Below are positions 34,772-43,382 of a DNA stretch of 53,889 bases, one piece after another. The notes under the pieces are model-generated. The model did not search any database and was not told the DNA's origin. It saw nothing but the letters and a program-made list of their open reading frames with translations. The stretch is taken from NCBI GenBank assembly GCA_030533005.1, contig JAUNJX010000010.1, positions 1-53,889 on the forward strand, written 5' to 3'. Origin of the DNA: Clostridia bacterium (GTDB lineage: Bacteria; Bacillota; Clostridia; Christensenellales; CAG-138). Numbering within the stretch: position 1 is the first letter of the stretch; the number at the start of each line of letters is the position of its first letter. A program made the position numbers and the translations under genes.

Positions 34772-35623
34772 ATGGGCGTTATTGTCAAGGGAAAGCCGGT
34801 AGCGGACGCGCTGCTTGCGCGTGTGCAGGCGGATGCGCGGATGCTTGTGGAGAAAGGCGCGCCGCTGTGTCTGGCGGTTATTTTGGTGGGCGATGATGCG
34901 GCTTCTCAGATTTATGTGGGCAAGAAGCACGAAACCTGCGCCAAGGTGGGTATAGAATCCCGCATGTATCATCTGCCTGCCACGACCTCTCAAGAGTCGC
35001 TTTTGGATTTGATTCAAACGCTGAACGAGGACAAAAAGGTGACGGGGATCCTTGTGCAGCTGCCGCTTCCCGCCCATATCCATGCAAGGCAGATCCTCCG
35101 TTCCATCGATACGCACAAGGATGTGGATGCTTTTTCTATGCTTCTGGATATGAGCGGGGATGATCTTGTGCCCTGTACGGCTGGCGGCATCTTGGAGCTT
35201 ATCCATTCTACCGGCGTGCAGGTTGCGGGGAAAAACTGCGTTGTGGTGGGGCGAAGCAATATCGTGGGTAAACCCATGGCCATGTTGCTGCTGCAGGAAA
35301 ACGGCACGGTGACCATTTGCCACAGCGGCACGGTCGATCTGGGGGAAAAAACAAAGCAAGCGGATATTTTGATCGTAGCGGTGGGGAAAAAGAAGCTCAT
35401 TACGGCGGACATGGTCAAGGATGGCGCGTTCGTGGTGGATATCGGCATGAACCGGGATGGGGAGGGCAAGCTTTGCGGCGATGTGGACTTTGAGGCCATA
35501 AAGGATAAGGCCTCCTACATCACACCCGTGCCGGGCGGCGTGGGGCCTATGACCATCGCTATGCTTATGGTCAATACCGTGGAGGCCGCAAAGCGTCAGT
35601 TCGCAGCCGCGCATCCGGAATAA
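34772..35623 (+). CDS. folD: bifunctional methylenetetrahydrofolate dehydrogenase/cyclohydrolase
   Basis: 283-residue cytosolic enzyme interconverting 5,10-methylene- and 10-formyl-tetrahydrofolate with NADP. Catalytic Tyr and Lys in YVGKKHETC, TGILVQLPLP, Rossmann segment VVVGRSNIVGKPMA and the closing TPVPGGVGPMTIAML are all there. The usual DVDG reads DVDA. GAGGAGGT is 7 bases before the ATG at 34772; the frame remains open to 34544 inside the HAD gene but that form is not supported. Confidence 0.95.
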   Translation: MGVIVKGKPVADALLARVQADARMLVEKGAPLCLAVILVGDDAASQIYVGKKHETCAKVGIESRMYHLPATTSQESLLDLIQTLNEDKKVTGILVQLPLPAHIHARQILRSIDTHKDVDAFSMLLDMSGDDLVPCTAGGILELIHSTGVQVAGKNCVVVGRSNIVGKPMAMLLLQENGTVTICHSGTVDLGEKTKQADILIVAVGKKKLITADMVKDGAFVVDIGMNRDGEGKLCGDVDFEAIKDKASYITPVPGGVGPMTIAMLMVNTVEAAKRQFAAAHPE

Positions 35624-35645
35624 ATCGCATGGATGTAGATAAGGA

Positions 35646-36104
35646 TCAGTAGGCGCTGTTCTTGCGTTCCAACGTAAGCAGCGCTTCTTTCATTTCCAAG
35701 CCGCCCGCGTAGCCCGTAAGCTCGCCATGCGCGCCGATCACGCGATGACAGGGGATTACGATCATGACGGGGTTTCTGTTGTTTGCCATGCCCACGGCAC
35801 GGTAAGCGCGCGGCTCGCCGATGGCGGCGGCAATGTCCCGGTATGCGCGTGTATCGCCATAGGGGATGGCGCACAGCGCCTGCCAAACACGCCTTTGAAA
35901 TGAGGTTCCTACGGGCGCAATCGGAAGCTGGAAGGTCTTGCGTTTGCCTGCAAAATATTCCTGTAGCTGCGCAAAGGCGGTGTCCGAAAGAAAGCTGCGT
36001 ATGCCGTCGCCTTCACCGTTCGCGCGATGGATGCCGGTGATCGCTTCGCTGTTGTAGGCAATGGTTATTTTACCGAACAATGTATCATAAGTGGCTTGGG
36101 GCAT
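35646..36104 (-). CDS. ogt: methylated-DNA-[protein]-cysteine S-methyltransferase
   Basis: 152-residue suicide repair protein that takes the alkyl group from O6-alkylguanine onto its active-site Cys. The signature IPCHRVIG is complete, with FQRRVWQALCAIPYGDTRAY upstream as in Ogt. It lacks an Ada regulatory domain. The ribosome binding site AAAGGAG is rather far (about 13 bases) from the ATG. It is a single gene, divergent from the HD-domain gene. Confidence 0.93.
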   Translation of the reverse strand: MPQATYDTLFGKITIAYNSEAITGIHRANGEGDGIRSFLSDTAFAQLQEYFAGKRKTFQLPIAPVGTSFQRRVWQALCAIPYGDTRAYRDIAAAIGEPRAYRAVGMANNRNPVMIVIPCHRVIGAHGELTGYAGGLEMKEALLTLERKNSAY

Positions 36105-36167
36105 AGCTCTGACAAGACTCCTTTATCAAATGGATGCGCTCGTACCGCTATGCCGAATTTTAGCACA

Positions 36168-36203
36168 TATGGCGCCCAAAAGTATAGAAGAAAAAGCGCC
36201 ATA
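36168..36203 (-). promoter_or_regulatory. ogt promoter flanked by inverted half-sites
   Basis: TATACT (36181-36186, minus strand) is a -10 candidate. TATGGCGC (36168-36175) and GCGCCATA (36196-36203) form an 8-bp inverted repeat centred within a base or two of the edge of that -10. No -35 is clear. Operator function is inference. Confidence 0.35.
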
Positions 36204-36243
36204 AATTGTTAAGGAAAAATCCGATATATTCCCCCCTTTTGTA

Positions 36244-36273
36244 TTGCGCCGCACAGACCGCCTGTGTTATGCT
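36244..36273 (+). promoter_or_regulatory. promoter of the HD-domain gene
   Basis: TTGCGC (36244-36249), 18-base spacer, TATGCT (36268-36273), about 40 bases before the ATG at 36314. Confidence 0.45.
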
Positions 36274-36313
36274 ATCCGCAATTGGGGTTTCCCCGTTTTG
36301 TGAGGCTGACTGG

Positions 36314-36799
36314 ATGAAACAGGCGAATTACGATTTGTTCTTTTCGTATATAGAGGATCTGCTCGCTGACGATACGGTGCGCGCCATGCGCGATATACGA
36401 CAGCATGCCGATTCCGTAACGCGTTTGAGCCATAGCCTTTTTGTAGCGTATCTAAGCTATCGCATCTGCCGCTTTTTTGACCTTCGCTCCGTGGAGGCAG
36501 CGCGCGGCGCGCTGTTGCACGATCTATTCAACTATGACCAGCATGAGCCGGAAAATCATAAGGGGCATCTGCGCAGGCATCCTTTTGTGGCGCTGAACAA
36601 TGCCAGCGCACGCTTCGCGCTTTCCCCCGTAGAACGCGACGCGATCGCCCATCACATGTGGCCGCTCAATATATCCGCCCGCCCCAACAGCAAGGAAGCG
36701 GCCATCGTTTGCATCTCGGATAAGCTGTGCTCCATTGCGGAGGTATCCAGGCTGTATCTGCTTTTGCGTATGAACCGCAAATTAGCGCCCGGCTTTTAA
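36314..36799 (+). CDS. HD-domain phosphohydrolase, uncharacterised
   Basis: 161-residue protein with the metal-binding pattern of HD phosphohydrolases: His in RLSHSLFVAYLSYRI, the HD pair in ARGALLHDLFNYD, His in IAHHMWPL and the final Asp in CISDKLCS. This is the arrangement of small cytosolic HD proteins similar to HDIG family members in Clostridia; the substrate is unknown. The frame is open to 36206; the ATG at 36314 with GAGG 8 bases upstream is preferred. A terminator follows immediately. Confidence 0.75.
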   Translation: MKQANYDLFFSYIEDLLADDTVRAMRDIRQHADSVTRLSHSLFVAYLSYRICRFFDLRSVEAARGALLHDLFNYDQHEPENHKGHLRRHPFVALNNASARFALSPVERDAIAHHMWPLNISARPNSKEAAIVCISDKLCSIAEVSRLYLLLRMNRKLAPGF

Positions 36800-36809
36800 G
36801 CGGAACCCC

Positions 36810-36838
36810 AGTACGAGCACAGCGCTCGTACTTTTTTT
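36810..36838 (+). terminator. intrinsic terminator after the HD-domain gene
   Basis: 9-bp perfect stem AGTACGAGC/GCTCGTACT (36810-36818, 36824-36832), loop of 5, then a run of T to 36838. Confidence 0.88.
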
Positions 36839-36859
36839 ATAAAATATTGAAAAAAGGCA

Positions 36860-36890
36860 TTGACTCTGACGTTACGTTATGGTTTAGACT
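36860..36890 (+). promoter_or_regulatory. MerR-type promoter with 19-base spacer
   Basis: TTGACT (36860-36865) and TAGACT (36885-36890) are 19 bases apart, the overlong spacing typical of promoters activated by MerR proteins. Between them is the near-palindrome TGACGTTACGTTA. It lies 20 bases before the TipA-like gene, so the protein very likely regulates itself. Confidence 0.8.
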
Positions 36891-36909
36891 TCTTTTCGAG
36901 GTGAGAGAA

Positions 36910-37647
36910 ATGCGGTTGTCAGTAAGCGAGTTATCCGAGCAGAGTGGTGTGAGCGTGCGCACCTTGCACTACTACGACGAGATCGGGCTGCTCAAGCCCC
37001 CGGAGGTGACGGAGGCGGGCTACAGGTATTATGACGATAATGCCGTGCGGCTGTTGCAACAGATCCTGTTTTTCAGGGAGCTGGATTTTTCGCTTAAGGA
37101 TATCGGCAAAATCTTGAACGCCCCAAACTATGACAAGGACGAAGCGTTGCGTCGGCAGCGGGAGCTGCTTTCCCTGAAACGGGAGCGGCTGGATAATTTA
37201 GTCAGATTGCTCGACGCGACCCTGAAAGGAGAAAAAACCATGGAATTTAAGGAATTTGACACAACGAAGATCGATGCGCTGCGCGATCAGTACGCCGCGG
37301 AAGCGAAGGATAAGTACGGTGATACCGATGCGTGGACGCAGTCGCAGCAGCGTGCGAAGAAGTATAGCAAGGCGGATTGGGACAGGATCAACGCCGAAGC
37401 GGACGCCATCATGGAGGGCTTTGGCAAGCTGGTCGGTAAAGGTGCGGAGGATGAGGCTGTACGGGCGCAGGTCGAAAGCTGGAAGGCGCATCTTGAGCAT
37501 TACTACTACGACTGCACCGACGAAATCTTTTCCGGCTTGGCTCAAATGTATGTGCAGGATGAGCGTTTCACCCAAAACATCGATAAGCATGGCAAAGGAA
37601 CGGCGCAGCTTATGCATGACAGCATTTTGGCCTATGTGCATCGGTAA
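36910..37647 (+). CDS. MerR-family regulator with TipAS drug-binding domain
   Basis: 245-residue transcriptional activator. Residues 1-70 form the MerR helix-turn-helix (MRLSVSELSEQSGVSVRTLHYYDEIGLL in family style, then GYRYYDDNAVRLLQQI), 75-110 the dimerisation helix, and about 115-245 a TipAS domain that in TipA binds thiopeptide and other drugs. The ATG at 36910 follows GAGGTGA; a GTG at 36901 would add three residues. The 19-base-spacer promoter upstream suggests autogenous activation. No resistance gene is nearby, so any regulon lies elsewhere. Confidence 0.9.
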   Translation: MRLSVSELSEQSGVSVRTLHYYDEIGLLKPPEVTEAGYRYYDDNAVRLLQQILFFRELDFSLKDIGKILNAPNYDKDEALRRQRELLSLKRERLDNLVRLLDATLKGEKTMEFKEFDTTKIDALRDQYAAEAKDKYGDTDAWTQSQQRAKKYSKADWDRINAEADAIMEGFGKLVGKGAEDEAVRAQVESWKAHLEHYYYDCTDEIFSGLAQMYVQDERFTQNIDKHGKGTAQLMHDSILAYVHR

Positions 37648-37660
37648 GGGTAAGCGCAAT

Positions 37661-37697
37661 AAAAAAGGAACTATCCAAGCGATAGCTCCTTTTTTTG
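37661..37697. terminator. bidirectional terminator between the TipA-like gene and aro operon
   Basis: Stem of 14-15 bp with one mismatch (37661-37675 and 37681-37696), loop CAAGC, with A6 on one side and T7 on the other, so it can end both convergent transcripts. Confidence 0.85.
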
Positions 37698-37712
37698 TGC
37701 AATTGATCCGCT

Positions 37713-38942
37713 CTATGCCCGAAATGCATCCCAGATCGCGGCTGCGGCATCCTCCGGCGCGCCCGTGTTGCTAACGGTGAAATCCGCGCATGCTTCATAG
37801 AGGGGAAGTCGCGTTGCGTACATGGCGGCGAGAGCGTCAGCACCCGTGGAAAGCGGACGGCCGTCCATGGAAAGCGCGGCGAGCGGGCGTTGCACAAAGA
37901 CCACAAAGGCGTTTTCGCGGATGGCCTCCCGGTTGTCCGCGTCCAGCACAGCGCCGCCGCCCGTTGCGATCACGCAGCCGCTTTGCTTGCACAGCTTGCG
38001 TATCGCGTCGTTTTCCATGCGCCGGAAGGCAGCCTCCCCTTCGGCCTGAAAAATGACGGGGATGGAGCGTCCCGCGTCCTTTTCGATCGCAACGTCGGTA
38101 TCCAAGAAGGGACGTTCATGCGCATGAGATAGAAGCTTGCCGATCGTCGTCTTGCCGCAGCCCGGCATGCCGATCAGCACGATATTGCGCGTTTGGCACT
38201 GCAAAAGGTCAATGTTTTGCTCGCTCGTTTCTGTAGGCACTGGCTTACCGGTGAAAAGCGCCGAGGCGGCCGCTGCCTGCAGCACCAGCATGGGAAGGCC
38301 GCTGCTTACGGTGATGGAGCGTGCTGCTGCCTGTTGTACAAGGTCTGTACGATAAGGATTATAGATCACGTCGAATACGGCGCTTAAGCGGCGGAAGGGG
38401 GCTATGTCCACAATGCGCGCGCCGTTATTGGGGTACATGCCTACCGGCGTCGTGTTGATAATCGCGTCAAAGTCATAGCATTCGGAAAGATCGTCGTAAC
38501 GCAAGGAGCCGTTACGGGACGCTGTGCAGATGCGCTCAGCGCCCTGATCCTCCAGCACAGCGGTGACGGTGCGGGATGTGCCGCCGCTTCCTAAGATTAG
38601 GACACGCTTGCCCGCAAAGGAAACGCCCGCCCGCTGCGTCATGGAGAGGAAGCCAAAGTAGTCCGTATTATAGCCGTGCAGCCCGTCCTCCATGCGAATC
38701 AGCGTGTTGACGGCGCCGATGCGCGCGGCCAACGGGTCGATATAGCTGCAATAGGGCATGACGGCCTGCTTGTAGGGTATGGTGACATTGAGGCCGTCAA
38801 AGGGGGCGTGGAGAAGGAAGTCTTTTAAAGCGTCCGGCTCCACGGGAAAAAGATCGTAACGATAGTCGCCAAAGCAGGCGTGTATCTGGGGCGAAAAGCT
38901 GTGCCCCAAGGTTCTTCCCAAAAGACCGAAGCGCTGTTTCAT
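37713..38942 (-). CDS. aroE-aroK: fused shikimate dehydrogenase-shikimate kinase
   Basis: 409-residue fusion carrying two steps of the shikimate pathway. Residues 1 to about 243 are AroE (GHSFSPQIH, catalytic Lys in NVTIPYKQ, Asp in NTDYFGF, NADP loop LGSGGTSRT, SGLPMLVLQ). Residues about 250-409 are AroK (Walker A GMPGCGKTT, DTD, FRRMEND, GGGAV and RPLS). Both active sites look intact. The start overlaps the stop of the chorismate mutase gene by 4 bases and it is the last gene of the operon. Separate aroE and aroK genes are more common; a fusion ensures equal amounts and may channel shikimate. Confidence 0.93.
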   Translation of the reverse strand: MKQRFGLLGRTLGHSFSPQIHACFGDYRYDLFPVEPDALKDFLLHAPFDGLNVTIPYKQAVMPYCSYIDPLAARIGAVNTLIRMEDGLHGYNTDYFGFLSMTQRAGVSFAGKRVLILGSGGTSRTVTAVLEDQGAERICTASRNGSLRYDDLSECYDFDAIINTTPVGMYPNNGARIVDIAPFRRLSAVFDVIYNPYRTDLVQQAAARSITVSSGLPMLVLQAAAASALFTGKPVPTETSEQNIDLLQCQTRNIVLIGMPGCGKTTIGKLLSHAHERPFLDTDVAIEKDAGRSIPVIFQAEGEAAFRRMENDAIRKLCKQSGCVIATGGGAVLDADNREAIRENAFVVFVQRPLAALSMDGRPLSTGADALAAMYATRLPLYEACADFTVSNTGAPEDAAAAIWDAFRA

Positions 38943-39229
38943 TTGCTCTCTCCGCTTTCCGTCATGAGTTGCGTCTGATACGCCTTACTAAGCGTGAATA
39001 TGGTTTGAAACAAGCGCTCCGTGTAAGGCGCAAGAGCGCCCGCCGCGCCGCCGACGCGCTGCAGGATTTCCTGCTCGCGCCCAGGGTGGCTTACGGCGTT
39101 GCCCGTGGTTTTTTTCGTGCGCGCAACCTCCTGTGCAAGCTGCATGCGCTGCACAAACAGCTGCACGATCTGATCGTCTATCTTGTCGATGTCCGCCCGT
39201 ATGGCGGAAAGCTCGCGGATCGTTTCCAT
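38939..39229 (-). CDS. chorismate mutase, AroQ class
   Basis: 96-residue all-helical chorismate mutase converting chorismate to prephenate. IRADIDKIDDQIVQLFVQRMQLAQEVA-type first helix (with Arg and Asp of the active site), then the Lys in KKTTG and the REQEIL helix follow the AroQ plan. GAGGT lies 8 bases before the ATG. It lies 14 bases after aroC and overlaps aroE-aroK. With TyrA in the same operon it points to tyrosine as the end product. Confidence 0.88.
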   Translation of the reverse strand: METIRELSAIRADIDKIDDQIVQLFVQRMQLAQEVARTKKTTGNAVSHPGREQEILQRVGGAAGALAPYTERLFQTIFTLSKAYQTQLMTESGESK

Positions 39230-39243
39230 ATTCTGTACCTCGT

Positions 39244-40314
39244 TTACAGCATCATATCCAATAGTGCGACAGCGGCGGCAGCTTCCACGCAGGGAACCGC
39301 CCGCAGCGCCACGCAGGGGTCATGCCTGCCCATGATGGACAGCCTGACGTTTTCCCCGGTTGCAAGGTTCACCGTATCCTGTTCCATGCCGATGGAGGGC
39401 GTAGGCTTGAAGGCCGCCCGAAACAACAGCGGCATGCCGCTTGTAAGTCCCCCCAGCGCGCCGCCATGGTGGTTGGTGTGGGTCTTGACGACGCCGTTTT
39501 CATACAAGAAGGGATCGTTGTGCGCGCTGCCGCGCATGGCGGCTGCGGCGAAGCCCGCGCCGAATTCCACGCCCCGCAGGGCGGGTATAGCAAAAAGGAC
39601 GCGGCAAAGCCTGTTTTCCACGCCGTCAAAGGGCGGGTCGCCCAAACCGCCGGGTAAGTTCGTTGCGGCACATTCCACGATGCCGCCCACGGAATCCTGC
39701 GTTGCGCGCGCATCCTCTATGACCTGCTGTATGGCGGGAAGGATCGTTTCATCGTTGACGGGCAGCGCATGGGCGCGTACGCGCGCGAAGTCGATGCTGC
39801 TCACCGTAACGGGGTCAAAGGGCGTATCCTGCACCTGCGCCACGCTGTAGAGGTGCGCGCCGAGGGCTATGCCGCGAGCGGCAAGCGCCTGTATGGCGAT
39901 CGCGCCCGCAAAGCAGAGAGGAGCGGTGAGCCGTGCTGAAAAGTACCCTCCGCCACGCACGTCATGGAATGCGCCGTGCTTAAGAAAGGCCGCATAATCC
40001 GCGTGGGAAGGGCGGGGCGTGTCCAAAAATCCCGCGTAGTCGCCGGAACGGGCATCCGTATTGCGGATGACGGCGGCGATGGGCGCGCCGCAGGTATGCC
40101 CGTTTACAAGGCCGGAAAGAATTTCGGGTACGTCGGCCTCCTGCCTTGCGGTAGCGAGCGCGCCGCCCGGCGCGCGCCGAGCCATAAAGGCAAGCGCAGC
40201 GTCCATATCAAAGGGAATACCTGCGGGAAGTCCGTCGATCACTACGCCGACGGAAGGCGCGTGCGACTGGCCAAAAAGGGTGACGCGAAAGCGTTCGCCA
40301 TAGCTAAAGGACAC
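39244..40314 (-). CDS. aroC: chorismate synthase
   Basis: 356-residue FMN-dependent lyase forming chorismate from EPSP. N-terminal FGQSHAPSVGVVIDGLPAG, then RRAPGG, the His in ARLTAPLCFAG region and the C-terminal SIMGRHDPCVALRAVP are typical. Its first 11 bases overlap the end of aroA. All landmarks are present. Confidence 0.94.
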   Translation of the reverse strand: MSFSYGERFRVTLFGQSHAPSVGVVIDGLPAGIPFDMDAALAFMARRAPGGALATARQEADVPEILSGLVNGHTCGAPIAAVIRNTDARSGDYAGFLDTPRPSHADYAAFLKHGAFHDVRGGGYFSARLTAPLCFAGAIAIQALAARGIALGAHLYSVAQVQDTPFDPVTVSSIDFARVRAHALPVNDETILPAIQQVIEDARATQDSVGGIVECAATNLPGGLGDPPFDGVENRLCRVLFAIPALRGVEFGAGFAAAAMRGSAHNDPFLYENGVVKTHTNHHGGALGGLTSGMPLLFRAAFKPTPSIGMEQDTVNLATGENVRLSIMGRHDPCVALRAVPCVEAAAAVALLDMML

Positions 40315-41488
40315 GGTATTTTCCTCCTAACGCTTGAAAATCATCAAAAAACCCGGGATAGGATTTGCGCACAGCCTCCGCGCCCGTGATGCGAAGATCG
40401 CCCGTGCGGCTTCCGGCAATGCTCATGGCCATGACGATCCTGTGGTCGTTATAGCCGCTGACCACCGCGCCGTGCAGCGCCCTGCCGCCATACACGCGCA
40501 TGCCGTCCTCCCGTTCCTCTATTGCAGCGCCCATCGCATGAAGGCATTCTGCCATGGCAGAGAGCCGGTCGCATTCCTTGACGCGCAGCCTTGCGCCGCC
40601 CGTGAAATCCGTAACGCCGTCATGGAAGGCGGCGCATACGGCCAATATAGGGAACAGATCGGGACAGCCGGAAACATCGATCGTCCCGTCCAGCGCGGGA
40701 AGCAGCGTTACAATAGCCCTGTCCGGCTGTACGGATGCATCATCAAGCCCCTGCACGTCAACGCCCGCTGCGAGAAAAAAAGCCGCATTGGACCAGTCGC
40801 CTTCTACGGCATATTGCTTAGGGGCGGTATAGGCTTGCCCGCCGGGAACGCGATAGCCGTCCGCTGTAGCTTCTATGCGGACGCCGAAGCGACGCAGCGT
40901 GCGGATCGTCATTGCCGTATATTGTGCGGAAACCTGTTTGCCTTCAATATGTAAGGCGCTTTCGCTCTCCAGAAGGGGCAGCAGGAATAAAAACCCGGAT
41001 ATAAACTGGGAACTTACATCCCCGGGAACGGTATAATTGCCCGCGCGCGGCGATCCGTTGAGCGTTAGCGGCAAGCGGTCGCTTGTCGCCGTAACGCCAT
41101 GCTGTGAAAGTGCTGTAAGCAGCGCGCCGATAGGCCGCTCGGGCAGCTTGCCGTGCCCTAGAAAGGTCGGCTGTTGGCTGACCTTGGCCGCAACGGGGAG
41201 AAGAAAACGCAGCGTGGAGCCGCTCTCGCCGCAGTCTAAGTGCGGCTGCACCGCGTTTTGACGGATGGGGTCAACATAAAAGCCGTTTTCACCCCTGGCG
41301 ATCGTTGCACCAAGAGCGCCAAGCACGCGGGCGGTAGCGTCGATGTCTGCCGAAGTTGCAGCAAGCCGAATCTCGCAAGGGGATGCGGAGAGCGCGGCGG
41401 CGATCAGGGCGCGATGCGCGTCCGACTTGGAGGGTATGGCCTGTATACTGCCACATAGCGGGCTTTTTTCGATCAAAATGTCCATCAT
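40304..41488 (-). CDS. aroA: 3-phosphoshikimate 1-carboxyvinyltransferase (EPSP synthase)
   Basis: Forms EPSP from shikimate 3-phosphate and phosphoenolpyruvate. 394 residues. KSDAHRALIAAAL, CGESGSTLRFLLPVAA, GSPRAGNYTVPGDVSSQFISG, RVKECDRL and DHRIVMA are the family blocks, with the usual LPxxG-type loop appearing as LPERPIG. The frame is open to 41554, but the ATG at 41488 overlaps the aroB stop by 4 bases behind AGAGGA. An ATG at 41485 directly follows and would remove only one residue. Confidence 0.93.
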   Translation of the reverse strand: MMDILIEKSPLCGSIQAIPSKSDAHRALIAAALSASPCEIRLAATSADIDATARVLGALGATIARGENGFYVDPIRQNAVQPHLDCGESGSTLRFLLPVAAKVSQQPTFLGHGKLPERPIGALLTALSQHGVTATSDRLPLTLNGSPRAGNYTVPGDVSSQFISGFLFLLPLLESESALHIEGKQVSAQYTAMTIRTLRRFGVRIEATADGYRVPGGQAYTAPKQYAVEGDWSNAAFFLAAGVDVQGLDDASVQPDRAIVTLLPALDGTIDVSGCPDLFPILAVCAAFHDGVTDFTGGARLRVKECDRLSAMAECLHAMGAAIEEREDGMRVYGGRALHGAVVSGYNDHRIVMAMSIAGSRTGDLRITGAEAVRKSYPGFFDDFQALGGKYRVL

Positions 41489-42537
41489 GCGTCCTCTGCG
41501 GCTACTTTCATGATGGATAAAAGATCGCTTATGGGGATGGGATAGGGGACGCATTTGCCGATGTGTTCGATCAAAATGAGTGTGAGCGTGTCGCCCATAC
41601 GCTTCTTATCCACGCATGCGGCGCTGCATAAGGCGCGCGCGTCATAGGCGCAGCGTGTGGGCAAATGGTTTTGTAAAAGCGCTTCGCGTATGCTTTGTGC
41701 AACGCCGGGCACGGCGATACCCAGACGTTCGCTGACGCGAGCTGCCATCAGCATGCCTATGCCGACGCCCTCGCCGTGGTACAGGGAAAAGCCGCTGCGT
41801 GCTTCCACCGCATGCCCGAAGGTATGGCCGAGATTGAGCATGCGCCGTTCGCCCCTATCAAATTCGTCCTCATGCACGACTGCCGCCTTTAGCTCCACGC
41901 AGCGCTGGACGATGCTTTCGATATTTTCATTAAAATCGCCTCCCGCAAGCTGCGTAAACAGCGCAGGATCGTAGAGAACGCCATATTTGAGCGCTTCTGC
42001 CGTACCTTCGTTAAAAACCGGCGTGGGCAGCGTTTGAAAGGTGTCCGGGTCGATAAGCACCAAAGACGGCTGCAAAAATGCGCCCGCAAGGTTTTTGCCG
42101 GCAGACAGATCTACGCCGGTCTTTCCGCCCACGGAGGAATCGATGGCGGAAAGAAAGGTGGTGGGAATCTGGATAAAATCGACGCCGCGCAGATAGCATG
42201 CCGCCGCAAAACCCGCCATGTCGCCGACCACGCCGCCGCCTAAGGCGACGACCGTATCCGCGCGGGTAAAGGCGACGCCAGCCATATGCTCAAGGATATT
42301 GCCAAAGGTGGAGAGTGTCTTGCTCTGCTCTCCGGCGGGAAATACAAAGGAAGCCGTGTTGTCGCCCAGCGTATCCACGAGCGCATCAAGATACAGGGGA
42401 GACACATTGCTGTCCGTGACGACCATGAAGCGGGTATTGCCTTTTACAGCCCGCATCAGCGTGCCGGCTTTTTGCAAAATGCCACGTTCTATGCAAACGT
42501 CGTAAGCGCGTGAAGCGTCCACCCGTATGGCTTTCAT
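41485..42537 (-). CDS. aroB: 3-dehydroquinate synthase
   Basis: 350-residue NAD- and zinc-dependent synthase converting DAHP to 3-dehydroquinate. FPAGEQSKTLSTF, ALGGGVVGDMAGFAA, IPTTFLSAIDSSVGGKTGVD and LNLGHTFGHAVEA (metal ligands) are intact. The ATG overlaps the tyrA stop by 4 bases. The next pathway enzyme, 3-dehydroquinate dehydratase, is not encoded in this operon. Confidence 0.95.
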   Translation of the reverse strand: MKAIRVDASRAYDVCIERGILQKAGTLMRAVKGNTRFMVVTDSNVSPLYLDALVDTLGDNTASFVFPAGEQSKTLSTFGNILEHMAGVAFTRADTVVALGGGVVGDMAGFAAACYLRGVDFIQIPTTFLSAIDSSVGGKTGVDLSAGKNLAGAFLQPSLVLIDPDTFQTLPTPVFNEGTAEALKYGVLYDPALFTQLAGGDFNENIESIVQRCVELKAAVVHEDEFDRGERRMLNLGHTFGHAVEARSGFSLYHGEGVGIGMLMAARVSERLGIAVPGVAQSIREALLQNHLPTRCAYDARALCSAACVDKKRMGDTLTLILIEHIGKCVPYPIPISDLLSIMKVAAEDA

Positions 42538-43382
42538 TTTTCCTTCTCCCTTTCCTCGGAAGCGATCTTCGCCTGCGTGCCCGCCTCCAACAGCGCGTGA
42601 AGCTTTTGCGCGTCGTGGCTGCGTATGGCGGCGCTGTAGGCTTGAAGCTTTTCAGCAATGTAATCGATCTCGTCCGCAAGATGGTCGGCATTTTCTAAAA
42701 ACAGCTCTGTCCACATGTCCGCGTTGAGCTTGGCGACGCGCGTGAGGTCGCGGAAGCTGCCCGCGGAATAGCCCTTATGCCGCATGGCAAGCGGATTCTG
42801 TATGTACGCGTTGGAGACTACATGCGCAAGCTGCGAGGTATAGGCGATCATCTCGTCATGCTCCTCCGGGGAGAGGATGGGCGTGCGGGAAAAGCCCAGC
42901 TCCATGCAAAAGCGCGATATATAGGAAACCAAAGCGATATCCGTCCCGGTATACGGCGTCAGGATGATGGAGGCGCGCACGAACATGGTATCCTTGGAGC
43001 TCTCAAAGCCGAATGCCGCAACACCCGCCATGGGGTGCGCGCCTATGAAGCGGAACCCGTACTGCTCCGTAAGGGGCAGGATTTCTTTGCAGACCATGGC
43101 CTTGGTGCCGCCGCAATCCATAATGACGCCTGCCTTATTGAAATACGGCGCATTTTCACGCATGTATTCCACCGTACTCTTGGGATAGGTCGCAACGATT
43201 ACGATATCGCATTCGCCAAGGCGCTCCTGCGTGAGCGCATCGTCGATGGCGTTGAACATTTTTGCCGCAAGAAAGGTGCTCTTATTGATGTCACAGCCCA
43301 GCACCGTATGATCCGTGCGCTGCTTGAGCGCCTTGGCAAAGGAGCCGCCCATTTGCCCTAAGCCGACGATACCGATCTTCAT
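42534..43382 (-). CDS. tyrA: prephenate dehydrogenase
   Basis: 282-residue NAD-dependent dehydrogenase giving 4-hydroxyphenylpyruvate, the step committed to tyrosine. It starts with the Rossmann motif IGIVGLGQMGGSFA and has FIGAHPMAG with the catalytic His. No ACT domain is fused. The ATG at 43382 follows GGAGGC and overlaps the DAHP synthase stop by 4 bases; the frame open to 43487 is not used. Its place directly behind the DAHP synthase agrees with tyrosine control of the operon. Confidence 0.9.
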   Translation of the reverse strand: MKIGIVGLGQMGGSFAKALKQRTDHTVLGCDINKSTFLAAKMFNAIDDALTQERLGECDIVIVATYPKSTVEYMRENAPYFNKAGVIMDCGGTKAMVCKEILPLTEQYGFRFIGAHPMAGVAAFGFESSKDTMFVRASIILTPYTGTDIALVSYISRFCMELGFSRTPILSPEEHDEMIAYTSQLAHVVSNAYIQNPLAMRHKGYSAGSFRDLTRVAKLNADMWTELFLENADHLADEIDYIAEKLQAYSAAIRSHDAQKLHALLEAGTQAKIASEEREKEK

